A stretch of 64,000 nt of DNA from Campylorhamphus procurvoides (Eukaryota; Chordata; Aves; Passeriformes; Dendrocolaptidae): NCBI GenBank assembly GCA_013396655.1, contig WBMV01004774.1, forward strand, positions 450,362 through 514,361, in the 5' to 3' direction. The notes beneath the pieces were generated by a model. The model worked only from the letters and a program-made list of their open reading frames with translations. It did no database searches and had not been told where the DNA came from. This document shows positions 12,201 through 51,380 of this stretch, one piece after another. The first letter of the stretch is position 1; each line of letters starts with the position of its first letter. The position numbers and the translations under genes are program-made.

Positions 12201-13201
12201 TCAGAACTCAGGTAGAAAGACTTGTGTTTGAAGATAGTTATTCCTTTCTAAAAAGAAAGTTCATCCCATTAAAAAGGTGACTGGATTTAATAAATAGTAA
12301 TTTCTGACGTTATAAATAAGTTAAAAATTAATTTAAAATAAGCTAGTATTGAATAAATAGGCTTCAGTAAGTGCTTACATACATACCGACCTCTTTGAAA
12401 TGTTTCAAGTGAGCTCATGTTTAAAAGAAGCAAGTTCTGTAATACTGCCAGAAAATCTTGTGCCTTCAGGAAATCAAATATTGCTTTGCTTAGCCCTTTA
12501 GAACTGGATTCAGTTCCCATCCACTCAGGGATGGGACAGACCTACTCATTATTGCTGTAAACCTGAGGAAATAGGAACAATAGTTTACCCTTAGGCAGAT
12601 GCCACTTGCTGGAGGCAAATTCTCTGCCTGGACTTTTTAGGAAACTGTTTTGACTTCGTGTCTCGACAGGGCTACAAAAATCCAAGCCATTTCCCAATAA
12701 CATCCTGCCAGACCAGGAGAGGTTTCTGGTTTGACCTGGAAGTGATTTTTGAACCGTCCTACCTGGGTGTTTGAGGTCCCACTTGAAAACCTGGTGTGGA
12801 ACCAGCACCGTGTGGGCACCCAGGAAACTCCATTAGTTTTGCTACCCAGGAACAATCTAAAAGTCCAACAGGTAAGGCAACATCAGCCTCCTCTGCCACA
12901 CACAGGGAAAGGACTGATGGGAAAAGCCCTTTGGAGTGATACTCGTCTTGCTGCCAACTGGGACCCATCCCAAATCCAGTCAGGGAAGGAGACCCTTGAG
13001 GGGCAGGCAGCTGGTCCAGCACTCCAAATCTGCCCCTGGAATTCCAGGGTTTGTGGTTGAAGCAGCTCCCAGAGGCCTCTCTGTGTCCAAATGGCTGTGA
13101 CACAACTGCCCCAAGGCTCAGCCCTGGAGCTCTTTGGTCTGGGGCTCGGAGCAGCTCTGGAGCCCCGGGTGGTCTTTCCTCCCACTGCAGCCTTGGCTCT
13201 G
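9226..13201. other. Convergent spacer and SEC14L5 3'UTR; no gene recognised
   Basis: This lies between the NAGPA 3' end and the SEC14L5 stop codon. Open frames here are short, or overlap the SEC14L5 last exon in another frame (12759-13283, minus). Minus-strand polyadenylation candidates are AATAAA near 10810-10815 and ATTAAA near 12287; neither can be chosen from sequence alone. No CR1 copy was recognised here. Confidence 0.5.
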
Positions 13202-41950
<28,749 letters not shown>

Positions 41951-44900
41951 TTAGATCCAAAGAGTGCAATACATTCTAAGCAATTTTTACACACCTTGCT
42001 AGAAGCCTTAACTCTTCTTACAAATAGAAAGGAGATATATTAAGTGGAATATCTTAAGCAGAGACAGAAGAGACAAGTCCCTGCAGTCCCAGTCCAGAGC
42101 TGTGCCTTGCACACAGCAGCATCCTCTGCTGCTTCCCAAGAGCTTAGAGCTCCAACAACTCACAATAATTAAAGCAGAAAACAGAGATGTAGAGTCAGAA
42201 TCAATCATACTCTGGGGAAGGAGCCTGTCTTAGGAATCCTTACAAAGTTTACATGGCGATTCCTCTCCTTATCCCCCTTTCCTATGTCACATTTGTAATC
42301 ATTAGGCAAAATCCTCCTCGTTAAAAGCTTCCTCAGCTTCCCAAATCTCGGTGTTTTAAATGCCTTTGTGCACACAGTGGCATTGAGTTGTTTTAGCCCA
42401 CTGAAAAGGAGGAAAAGGAAACAGCCTGCTGAAAGAACATGCCTGATGCTAAGCTGGCAATCACATCCCACTGCCTGGATGCCCACTGTTCCAGCTGAAC
42501 TGAGGCAAGAACTGCAGGCAACGGGAACAATTCAGTCCTCAGCATTTCGCTGCTCCCAGCCACCTCTCACTGTTCTCATCAGGATTCCTCCCTCACACTC
42601 TCTTGCCAGGGTTTTAACCCTCAAAGATGCATCAGTAACCAGCATCTCAAGGAAGCACATAAACCATTAGAAAAAAAAGGTCATTAGGCTGCTTTCTGCA
42701 ATTCCTTTAGGAATTCCTTTGTCTTGCTCCCTCTAATCCCATCTGTGAACGTGAGGAACACAAAGGACTGGACGGCTGTTTGGGGACTGTGCTGATTCCA
42801 CCCCACTCAGACTGCACTGTGGAGCAGACACAGCCCTCGGCAACGTGACGCAGTGTGGCACTGAACTCCAGTCAGAGCACTCACACAACTTAGCCCTGAC
42901 ATTTCAAGCCCAAAACCAGAGAGGAAACATGGATTAAAATGCAAACAGCAATAGAGGCTCCCTCAAAGACTGCTGCAAAATGCCACTACACAGGGAAACC
43001 TCAGCAAGGGAGAGGGGAGAAGGACTTTGAAAAGTTTGAGTACCTGAGAAGGGGAAACGTTTGTAGAAGGAGGGTCACACAACCAGCCAGTTCCTCTGCA
43101 GAGGATCACGTTACCCAGGGAACACAGTCCAGGGCTTGCTGGATCTCTGGGACTTAACTGGTACTAAAAGCCAGTCCACTGTTCCCAAGCCACTCAGTGC
43201 AGGGAGAATTTAGGAGCAGAGCATCCACCCCCAGTGCAGAGAGTGGGGCAGGGCCAGGCACAGCCTGGGCTGTGATCAGGTGTCAGACACCCGAGCCAGG
43301 AGGCACCTTGGAAGGCAACCCTGTAACATGATTAGGCTGGGCAGGAACCTTCTCCCTGAGCACAAACAGAGCACCAGGAGCCTCAGGGAACTATTTAGCT
43401 GGGGTCTTGCTCCCCATTCCGACCCTTCTGCTACACCATGAACTCCTGCACCCCTGCAGGGGAGGGTCAGGCACCTCCACACAGCAAGTCTGAGGATGGA
43501 GCAGTCAGTCTGGAACCACCCACAGCCCAGGAACAAAGTCACAGAACAAGAAGATGGCACACACTGCAGCTCAGCAACCTTCACGGTGCTGCCTGGGCAG
43601 ATGCCCTGCTCCCTGGCAGCTGCTGTACCTCACTGCCACAGGTTTACTGCCCTCTCCTTCTCTAGCTGAGGGAAGGTTGAGAAAAAGAGCCAGTGACTTT
43701 TATATCCATGGGGAGCTGCAAATAAAAGACAGCTGATAACTCACATCTGCCTTAGAAACCTTTTCATACCTTGGGGAGTGCAGTGGCAGAAGACCTTCTA
43801 TGCCCTCTCCTCAAAACAGACCTGTGAGACAGTCATTCTGCTTCCCAAAGCACAAAGGACTCCTGTTATAATTCCTGGGAAAAAAAGGAAAAAAAACAAC
43901 AGGAAAGGCAGTGAAAGGTGGGCACTTGGCACACCAAGCTACAGGTGATGATGAGCACAAAGACTCCTAGGTGTAACAGCTGGGCAATATTAGCTCAAAA
44001 CCTGCATCTTCCCAGGGCTGTAGCACCAAAGAGACACTTTTTTAAAGTCATCTCATGTCTTCCACTCAAATTATAAACAGGTTATGTTCAACTCCCTTAT
44101 GAAGAAAACCAGAAAGAGATGACATAACCACAGAGTCTGTCTGCTCCTTAAACATCCAAACAAATCCAACTCCAGCTCCACAGTTCCCTGCTTGCATCTG
44201 GCTAAAAAACATTAACAAGAAAAACAGCTCAGGTGAAGAGCAGTGACCCACTAAACTGCAGCAGGACCACTCAGAAACCCCAATCCACAGCTGGAGGCAC
44301 AGCTGGAGCATCCTGGGGGTAACACCAGGGAAGAGCTCAAGTCCAGCTGGTCAAGCCCAGAGTAGTTGGTAAGAATTTGGAGAGGCTGGAGTTGTCAACA
44401 CACTGAAGGAAGAGATATAGCAGGTAATGACCATCCCAATAGTAACAACTTTAACCATCCCAATTAGATATTAAAAATATTTCCATTATTGCACACCTGA
44501 ACACAGAAAACAACAGCAGCCACCACATTTCACACAGCAGTGACACACTGACAGCAGTGCCACCAGCACAGAGACCCAACAGCCTCAGCTCCCCACATCC
44601 CCCTTTTGCTACAGCCCACACAGCAACTCCCCCATGAGCCAAGATACTATAGATTAAATACACATTAAGCCCCAAATCAAAGCCCCCCAGCCCTGCTTCT
44701 CATGCAGGCATAGAACTCAAGTCAGCTCATCCCACATTGAGCTGCCTGTTGGATGGTAGAGCTGGGCAGCAAGTGACTTTAGGAATTTCTCCCACCTGTG
44801 GTGGCTGCTTTTCAGCTGGAAGAGAACAACTGAGCAGGGTTTTGTAGGGTTTTTTTTCTGTTTTTCACAAAGAACTGCTGAAAATAGCAGAATTCCAGAC

Positions 44901-45778
44901 TTCCTCAAATAAACACGTGAAAGGCAGCTGTGGCACCCAGCTAAGCTGATATTTCCACTTAGAAAAGGGGGACTCTGCAGGGTTGTGGTCCTTCCTCCCC
45001 CCTTCTGGAGAAACGTGCAGAGTGTGACATTTCCTCTGCCTGAAATGCCTTTCACTTCGTGACTCATGATGTAGAAATTGATGCTTTATACACATAATAA
45101 GATAGTACCGAGCTGCAGGATATTTATTAGAGCTTTTTCACCTATGAACTTAAGAACAAGTCTTTTGAAGCCTGACACAAGGAAGCCTCAAGGTGGAATG
45201 GAGCCAGATTAAGCTTTTCCAGTCTTTCAGAAGCAGAATCTGCTCAGGCAGGACTAGATCTTACCCCTGAGGAACACCTCCAGAGCAGGGCTGAGGCAGT
45301 GGAGCCTGGGCACTGCTCTGCACACCTGGCAGAGGTGCCTGGAGTCCTGCTGTGGGTCAGAATCAACAACAAGCAACACAGACAACAGCAATCGTTCAAA
45401 CAACAACATTCACACAGTCTTTACCACACAGAAAGGTCTTTTTGGCTGAGGGAGAGAAGAATTCAGAACAGTGCTCAGTTTTCTGCTCTCAAAGTCTGGT
45501 AGAGCTGTTTCTCTTCCATGTATCAAAACAAGCTCCATGTCAAATACTTCCACACCTTCATCTCCTGAGTTAATTTTCTCACCAATTAATCACCATGGAA
45601 CTTTTATGCACAGTAACATACTAAATCCATGACATTTGCCAGCCCTCAGCAGATAAGCATCCCTGAAGGAAAGCCCCTCATCTCTTATCCCACCACTCCC
45701 TAGGAAGTCACTCCCCATTTTTATCCATCCACACGAGAGGCAATAGTTCAGTATTCGAATACAAGTTAAGAATGGAGA

Positions 45779-45900
45779 CACAGAATCACAAGCTCATCTT
45801 GTTCCACCCCTTGAAGCATCTCCATGGCTTCCTCTGGACTTGCTCTAGCAGGTCCACATCTTTCTTGTGCTAAAGCCCCCACACTTCAGCTTAACACCTA
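45779..45900 (-). mobile_element. CR1-like fragment
   Basis: Has CACCCCTTGAAGCATCTCCA, then TGGCTTCCTCTGGACTTGCT and GGTCCACATCTTTCTTGTGC, a CR1 internal segment. Both edges are unclear. Confidence 0.5.
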
Positions 45901-46156
45901 AAACAAGAGCAGATCCAAGCAGCAGGTCACTTGACAGTGCAACAAAGCAACAGCATCAAACTGCTTCAGCCCACCTTGAGAGAAGTTCACAGCTGTATTT
46001 TCTTTGGACACAGGCTCTCATTATCCCAACTAGATCAGTGGAGCCATCAGCACAAACCCCTTCTCACAATCTACAGCCCCATTTTACTGCTTGGAGGAGT
46101 TAAGCCAAGTGACCCAAAGAACATACTTGGTTTACCAAGAAGCTGGTCTGAAAACG

Positions 46157-46322
46157 TAGAATCAAAGACTGGTTTGGAAGGGACCTCAAAGCCCATCCCA
46201 TTCCACCCCCTGCCATGGGCAGGGACACTTCCCACTGTCCCAGCTTGTTCCAAACCCCATCCAACCTGGCCTTGGACCCTTCCAGGGATGGGACAGCCAC
46301 AGCTTCTCTGGGTACCCTGTTA
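46157..46322 (-). mobile_element. CR1 3' fragment next to the CpG-rich block
   Basis: Has CAAAGACTGGTTTGGAAGGG, then CCCTGCCATGGGCAGGGACA and TGGACCCTTCCAGGGATGGG. Confidence 0.88.
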
Positions 46323-46409
46323 AATCCACTGTGCATTCAACATCCACATGGCAGGGTCACCCTTTGGGTTTGCAAACACTTCGGGGTTAGTTTTAGGTTG
46401 GATTTTCTG

Positions 46410-46749
46410 AGTCCCAAGCGCCGTGGGGAGCTCGGCAGGGGCTGTTCCCGGCTCTCTGGGGCCGCTCCGGGGCTCAGCCCCTCCCGAGCCGAGCAGGACA
46501 CGACCCTCACCCCTCTAGGGTACACCCGAAGTGCCCCCCGTGCCCCCCGACCCCACCGGGGCTCCCTCCCCACCCCAAAGCACCAGGACCAGGATTCCCC
46601 CTCGGGTTCCGTGGCTGGGCCATAGCGGGTCCCGCAACCCCGACCCTCAGCCCGCCCCGCCCCCCGCGGGACCCGCGGGACACTGCGCACCCCGCAGCGC
46701 ACATCCTGCACCCCGCAGCGCACATCCTGCACCCCGCAGCCCACATCCC
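46410..46749 (-). promoter_or_regulatory. CpG-rich block, candidate SEC14L5 promoter/5' exon region
   Basis: GC content and CpG frequency rise sharply from about 46410 to the gap, unlike the flanking introns. GC-box-like sequence GCCCGCCCCGCCCCC sits at about 46650-46665. The SEC14L5 start-codon exon needs an upstream noncoding exon, and this is the only CpG-rich block upstream before the next gene. Strand assignment is inferred, and the transcription start may be inside the gap. Confidence 0.5.
46688..46749. repeat. 21-bp GC-rich tandem repeat at left gap edge
   Basis: Three copies of CACCCCGCAGCGCACATCCT+G start at 46688, 46709 and 46730. The third is slightly changed and cut by the gap. 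Confidence 0.9.
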
Positions 46750-47507
46750 NNNNNNNNNNNNNNNNNNNNNNNNNNNNNNNNNNNNNNNNNNNNNNNNNNN
46801 NNNNNNNNNNNNNNNNNNNNNNNNNNNNNNNNNNNNNNNNNNNNNNNNNNNNNNNNNNNNNNNNNNNNNNNNNNNNNNNNNNNNNNNNNNNNNNNNNNNN
46901 NNNNNNNNNNNNNNNNNNNNNNNNNNNNNNNNNNNNNNNNNNNNNNNNNNNNNNNNNNNNNNNNNNNNNNNNNNNNNNNNNNNNNNNNNNNNNNNNNNNN
47001 NNNNNNNNNNNNNNNNNNNNNNNNNNNNNNNNNNNNNNNNNNNNNNNNNNNNNNNNNNNNNNNNNNNNNNNNNNNNNNNNNNNNNNNNNNNNNNNNNNNN
47101 NNNNNNNNNNNNNNNNNNNNNNNNNNNNNNNNNNNNNNNNNNNNNNNNNNNNNNNNNNNNNNNNNNNNNNNNNNNNNNNNNNNNNNNNNNNNNNNNNNNN
47201 NNNNNNNNNNNNNNNNNNNNNNNNNNNNNNNNNNNNNNNNNNNNNNNNNNNNNNNNNNNNNNNNNNNNNNNNNNNNNNNNNNNNNNNNNNNNNNNNNNNN
47301 NNNNNNNNNNNNNNNNNNNNNNNNNNNNNNNNNNNNNNNNNNNNNNNNNNNNNNNNNNNNNNNNNNNNNNNNNNNNNNNNNNNNNNNNNNNNNNNNNNNN
47401 NNNNNNNNNNNNNNNNNNNNNNNNNNNNNNNNNNNNNNNNNNNNNNNNNNNNNNNNNNNNNNNNNNNNNNNNNNNNNNNNNNNNNNNNNNNNNNNNNNNN
47501 NNNNNNN
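46750..47507. other. Assembly gap (758 N)
   Basis: Run of N. Long open frames reported across it are artefacts. It is bordered by two different tandem arrays and probably reflects repeat collapse. Confidence 0.99.
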
Positions 47508-47607
47508 TCCTGTCCCTCCGTCCCCTCTCCTGTCTCTCCATCCCCTCTCCTGTCCCTCCATCCCTTGTCCTGTCCCTCCATCCCCTGTCCTGTCCCTCCA
47601 TCCCTTG
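47508..47607. repeat. 20-bp tandem repeat at right gap edge, derived from CR1
   Basis: Five exact-length 20-bp units, consensus TCCTGTCCCTCCATCCCYTG, start at 47508, 47528, 47548, 47568 and 47588. The same motif occurs about once in the CR1 copy near 61175-61200, so the array expanded from CR1 sequence. Confidence 0.9.
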
Positions 47608-47830
47608 CTCCAAGTCCCTCTCCAGCTCTCCTGGAGCCCCTTTAGGCACTGGAAGGGGCTCTCAGCTCTCCCTGGATCCTTCCCTTCTCCAGGTGAGCCC
47701 CCCCAGCTCTCCCACCCTGTCTCCAGAGCATCTCCATGGCCTCTTCTGTACCCACTCCAGCAGCTCCAGGTCCTCCCTGTGTCAGGACCCCAGAGCTGGG
47801 CACGTCTCCAGGTGGGGTCTCATGAGAGAC
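47608..47830 (-). mobile_element. CR1 LINE fragment
   Basis: Continues from the tandem array: TCCAGCTCTCCTGGAGCCCC, then CCATGGCCTCTTCTGTACCC and GAGCTGGGCACGTCTCCAGG. It parallels the CR1 copy at 60947-61660. Confidence 0.75.
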
Positions 47831-47939
47831 CATAACAAGGGGTGTGTGTGATGAGCTCACCCCATCCTTTGGCACGGCCCCAAGGCTGCCCGAGCTCCAG
47901 GTCTGGACAACACTTTCAGGGACAGGGGCAGATTTTTCA

Positions 47940-48025
47940 GTTGTCTGTGCAGGGCCAGGGGTTGGACTGGATGGTCCTGGTGGGTCCCTTCCCACTCAGG
48001 AGATTCCATGATTCATTCCATGATC
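47940..48025 (+). mobile_element. CR1 3' end
   Basis: GGTTGGACTGGATGGTCCTG followed by the typical 3' end CCCTTCC...ATTCCATGATTC. Confidence 0.7.
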
Positions 48026-48200
48026 GTTCCCAGCCTGGCACCTGCCCTGGAGGAGGAGGAACCCTCCTGGGTCAGGGCTGCAGGAGGCAGAGCCACAGCT
48101 CCCCAACACAGCCCAATCCTGCTCATCACAATCCACCCTTCACAAGGCTCAGCCCTGCTGAACTCAGCCCTTGACTCCATCACTGCATTGTGTTGTTTGA

Positions 48201-48206
48201 TTTATT
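48201..48206 (-). terminator. Polyadenylation signal after the candidate terminal exon
   Basis: AATAAA on the minus strand (TGTAATAAATC), 113 nt past the TGA at 48319, with CA dinucleotides nearby for cleavage. It supports a short 3'UTR. Confidence 0.45.
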
Positions 48207-48318
48207 ACATGATCACAAACTCCCACTTGGAGCAAACATTCCCATAGCTGAAATCTCCAACAAGGTACAGGGGGGCCATCCAACCAGTTGGTGTTGAGAA
48301 GGACACTGGGGTTCATCC

Positions 48319-48451
48319 TCAGCTCGCAGCCTCCTCCTCCTCTCCCACCGTCTCTGAAAGTCTGGGCAGTGGTTGATGAGCCTTGGGGACATCGTCCTTG
48401 CCCTGTGCTTGGGAGGACACGGTGAGAGGGACCTGTTTGTCAAGCCACGTG
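48319..48451 (-). CDS. Candidate terminal exon (WW-domain end?) of the STXBP4-like gene
   Basis: After the strong acceptor CAGCCTCTTTCCCCAG the frame (one base completing a phase-2 codon) reads TWLDKQVPLTVSSQAQGKDD and an acidic end GEEEEAAS, then TGA (48321-48319). TWLD is how many WW domains end (T-T-T-W-L-D-P). Human STXBP4 has a C-terminal WW domain ending TTSWIHP. An AATAAA signal lies 118 nt after the stop. The exon for the first part of a WW domain was not found, so the link to 56317-56530 is inferred. Confidence 0.4.
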
Positions 48452-49040
48452 CTGGGGAAAGAGGCTGTGACAGAGAGTTGTCACCATCCAGGGATGGCCC
48501 TCAAGGATGTGGCTCTGTGGATGGAACAGTTCTCCAGGCTGGAGAACTTTGGGGTGGCTGAGAGAGCAGGTGTGAGTTCCTGGGGCAGGAGGAACATGTG
48601 GAACCAAGAGTGCTGGAGGACAGGGATGTGGGACACCAGCTTGGGAGTGTTTGGCACCTTCAGAGCCTCCTTTCAGTGTCTCCTGAGGGACCAACTCCCA
48701 TTTTGCCTGATGTTATTGAAATAACATCACATTTACTGCTGCTTTGTCTTTTCCTGCCTCCTTATCACTTCCAGCTGCAGCGTCCCCTTTTCTGGGGGCA
48801 GTTCAGGAAGTTGTGGCCCCATTTCAGATCAGCAATACTTCCTGAAATGTTCTGCTGTCTCAGACCACAGAGACCAGCCTGACACTGCTCTGAAAACAAG
48901 GCACCCACAGACCAGCAAATGTCAGAGCTCCCAAAGCTGCAGCCTCTGGAGTCAGAGCACTTTTCCTAAAGGCCTTCCCACAACAGCTGGGCAGCAAAAC
49001 CCACAAAGCTACCCCAGGCCTGCAACATTTACATTCACTT

Positions 49041-49110
49041 GATAAATAAATATTCAGAATTTATAAATATATTTATTTATAAATAAATATTCTGAATTTC
49101 CCATTCAGAA
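49041..49110. repeat. AT-rich near-palindrome
   Basis: Two mirror-like segments, AATAAATATTCAGAATTT and AATAAATATTCTGAATTT, flank a TATAAATATATTTATTTATA core, followed by a third ATTCAGAATGCAATATT. It could extrude as a cruciform. Confidence 0.7.
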
Positions 49111-51061
49111 TGCAATATTTTTTCCCCAAGCATATTTTATTGTTCTCCCATTCCTCATTCACTGTTAAATTTTCTCAGAGAAAACAGGAGGCAAACCCCC
49201 CACTATTCCCATCCTCTTCCTACAAAACTTACACCAACCCATAACTACTTTGTGCCCTAATTGTAGTAGTTTTCCTTTTGTTCTAGTCATAAAAGCTGGA
49301 TGAGAGTTTGGTGAGTCCCATGCTGTCCTTTTCTCTGCTGGGCATCCCTGACTACAGTTCCCATTTTCCAAGATTTTTTTTCTCCTGCTGCCAAAAGGTC
49401 ACCTTGGCATTTTCCAGTGAGAGTCACCTTTTCCCCTGATGCTAAGCCAGTTCTCCAGGGTATTCCCAAGAGCCTTCAACCCTCTGACTGCCCTTCCACC
49501 TCCCAGGACGGGGTTCTTGCCTCAGGGCTGTCACTGACCCTCTGTATTTCTCAGGGGAGCTGCTCAGAAAGAAGTTCTCACCCCAGAGCAGCCCAGCCCA
49601 GGAACTGCTGCCAGTCCTGCAGTTAGAAAGGAGAAGGTCTTTCAGGAAGGACCTTTGGTCTGAGATACCCTTCAGCCTTCACTTCCCCCATTACCAAGGG
49701 CCTTTCACTGCAAACTCTCTCTTGGTTTCAACTTTTCTGCCTCATCTGTTGGCATAAATTTAAAAAACTCAACAGAAATTCGAGTGAGTTGGTGTATCAC
49801 ATGCAGAAAAAGCTGGTAGGGATTGTTCATGGTGTTATTATTTCTATTCACCTTATTATGAAAGCCTCAGAAGAAGCTGCAGAGGAGGTTTGTGGCAACA
49901 CTGCAGCAGTGAGGCCAGAAAATCGTGTGGTCTGTCCTGGTGGTGCTGGGGCAGACTCAGCTCTGAGGAGGAGAAGGATCCCCCTGACCCCTGAGGAAAA
50001 GTGGGAGAGGAAAGGCAGCACCACAACACCAGCCTGGCCCTGAGAAAATCAGGACTGCTGAAACATTAAAGAGGCTCTTTAAAAATTCAGCAGCAAAGTT
50101 CACCTGCTTTTTAGAGCCATATTTAAAGCCATGTGGAAGTGGATTCCCACCCTCTAAACCCGGGCTTGGGTCCAGGTGTCACCAAGTGGAGTTGGGAGAA
50201 GGAGGAGGCTCCAGAGGCTCCAGCACTGGGAGTGGACACACCAGCCCACTCCCCTGCAGTGTTTGGGGCTGGATTTCACCTTCACTTCTCTGTAGAGAAA
50301 CCTTTAGCACTTGACCTTGCTCTGTTTCACCGAGGCTAAGCAAAAGTTGGGTTTGTTGTTTTGAGAGCCAGCCAAAGCTGAAATATTGAGGCTTTCTTCA
50401 CTTCCTTCACTGAACACACAGCTCAGCAGTACCTGATCCCACACCACTCACAGATACCCTGGTGCCTCTTGTCCCCCACATCCTGGGGGTCCCCAGGGTT
50501 TTGCCTTCCCCTGATACTCTCAGTCCCATTTGTTTTCTGGTACAAAAGAGCTGAAATGAGCTGGCCAAGGTCACACAGTGAGAGGGCAGAGATCCCTGGC
50601 AGGGCTGAAACTGGAGACCCGACAAGCTCGAGTGCAGCACATTTCAAGCAGATTGGGTTACCCAACCCACGGGACTGCAGATAAACAGCGTGTTAATGGC
50701 CCTCTGCTACACTCACCTTTCAACGTGATGCCGAGGTGACTCCCTGGCCTCCTTCTCTGCTTTTGCAGCTGCTCAAATAGATGCTCAAATCTTGTTTTGG
50801 TTTATTTTATGAGGAAGAGAGCTCCCCCAGCTTCTGACCCACTATTAGTTAAGAACTGAATTTCTGCTTTGCATAAGAAAAATACTAAATAAACCCACGA
50901 TATTGCTGATGTTTAACGCCCAAAGCTTCCCCTACTGTGCTCTCTAAGTGCATCTTCATGAGTTTATCAGGTGCACTGTTGAACATGCTCAGTGACATCC
51001 ATTTATGGGGACTCTGCACTTTCTCTCAAGGCTCATGAAATAATTGCCATTTTGCATCTTA

Positions 51062-51380
51062 TCACAGAATCCCAGAATCGTTTGCGTTGGAAGGACCTTA
51101 GAGACCATCCTGTTCCACCTCCTGCCATGGGCAGGGACACCTTCCACTGTCCAGCCTGCCTTGGACACTCCCAGGGATGGGGCAGCCACAGCTTCTCTGG
51201 GCAAGCTGTGCCAGGGCTGCCCACCCTCCCAGGACAGGATTTCTTCCCAGTCTCTCATCTAAACCTACTCTCTTTCAGTTTGAATCCATTGCCCCCTGTC
51301 CTGTCACTACATGCTCTTGCAAAAAGTCCCTCTCCCTCTTTCTTTGCAGGTCCCTTTAGGTACCAGGAGGCTGCTCAGGG
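51062..51380 (-). mobile_element. CR1 3' fragment
   Basis: Starts TCACAGAATCCCAGAATCGT and runs to CCCTTTAGGTACCAGGAGGC. One of the longer, better preserved copies. It lies in the interval between the STXBP4-like exons. Confidence 0.9.

Noticed and set aside
46337..47835. Open frames of 300-434 codons on both strands
   Set aside because: They run through 758 N and two tandem repeats; there is no coding evidence.
50133..50165. Minus-strand GWESTSTWL
   Set aside because: Too short for a WW domain and followed at once by a stop.
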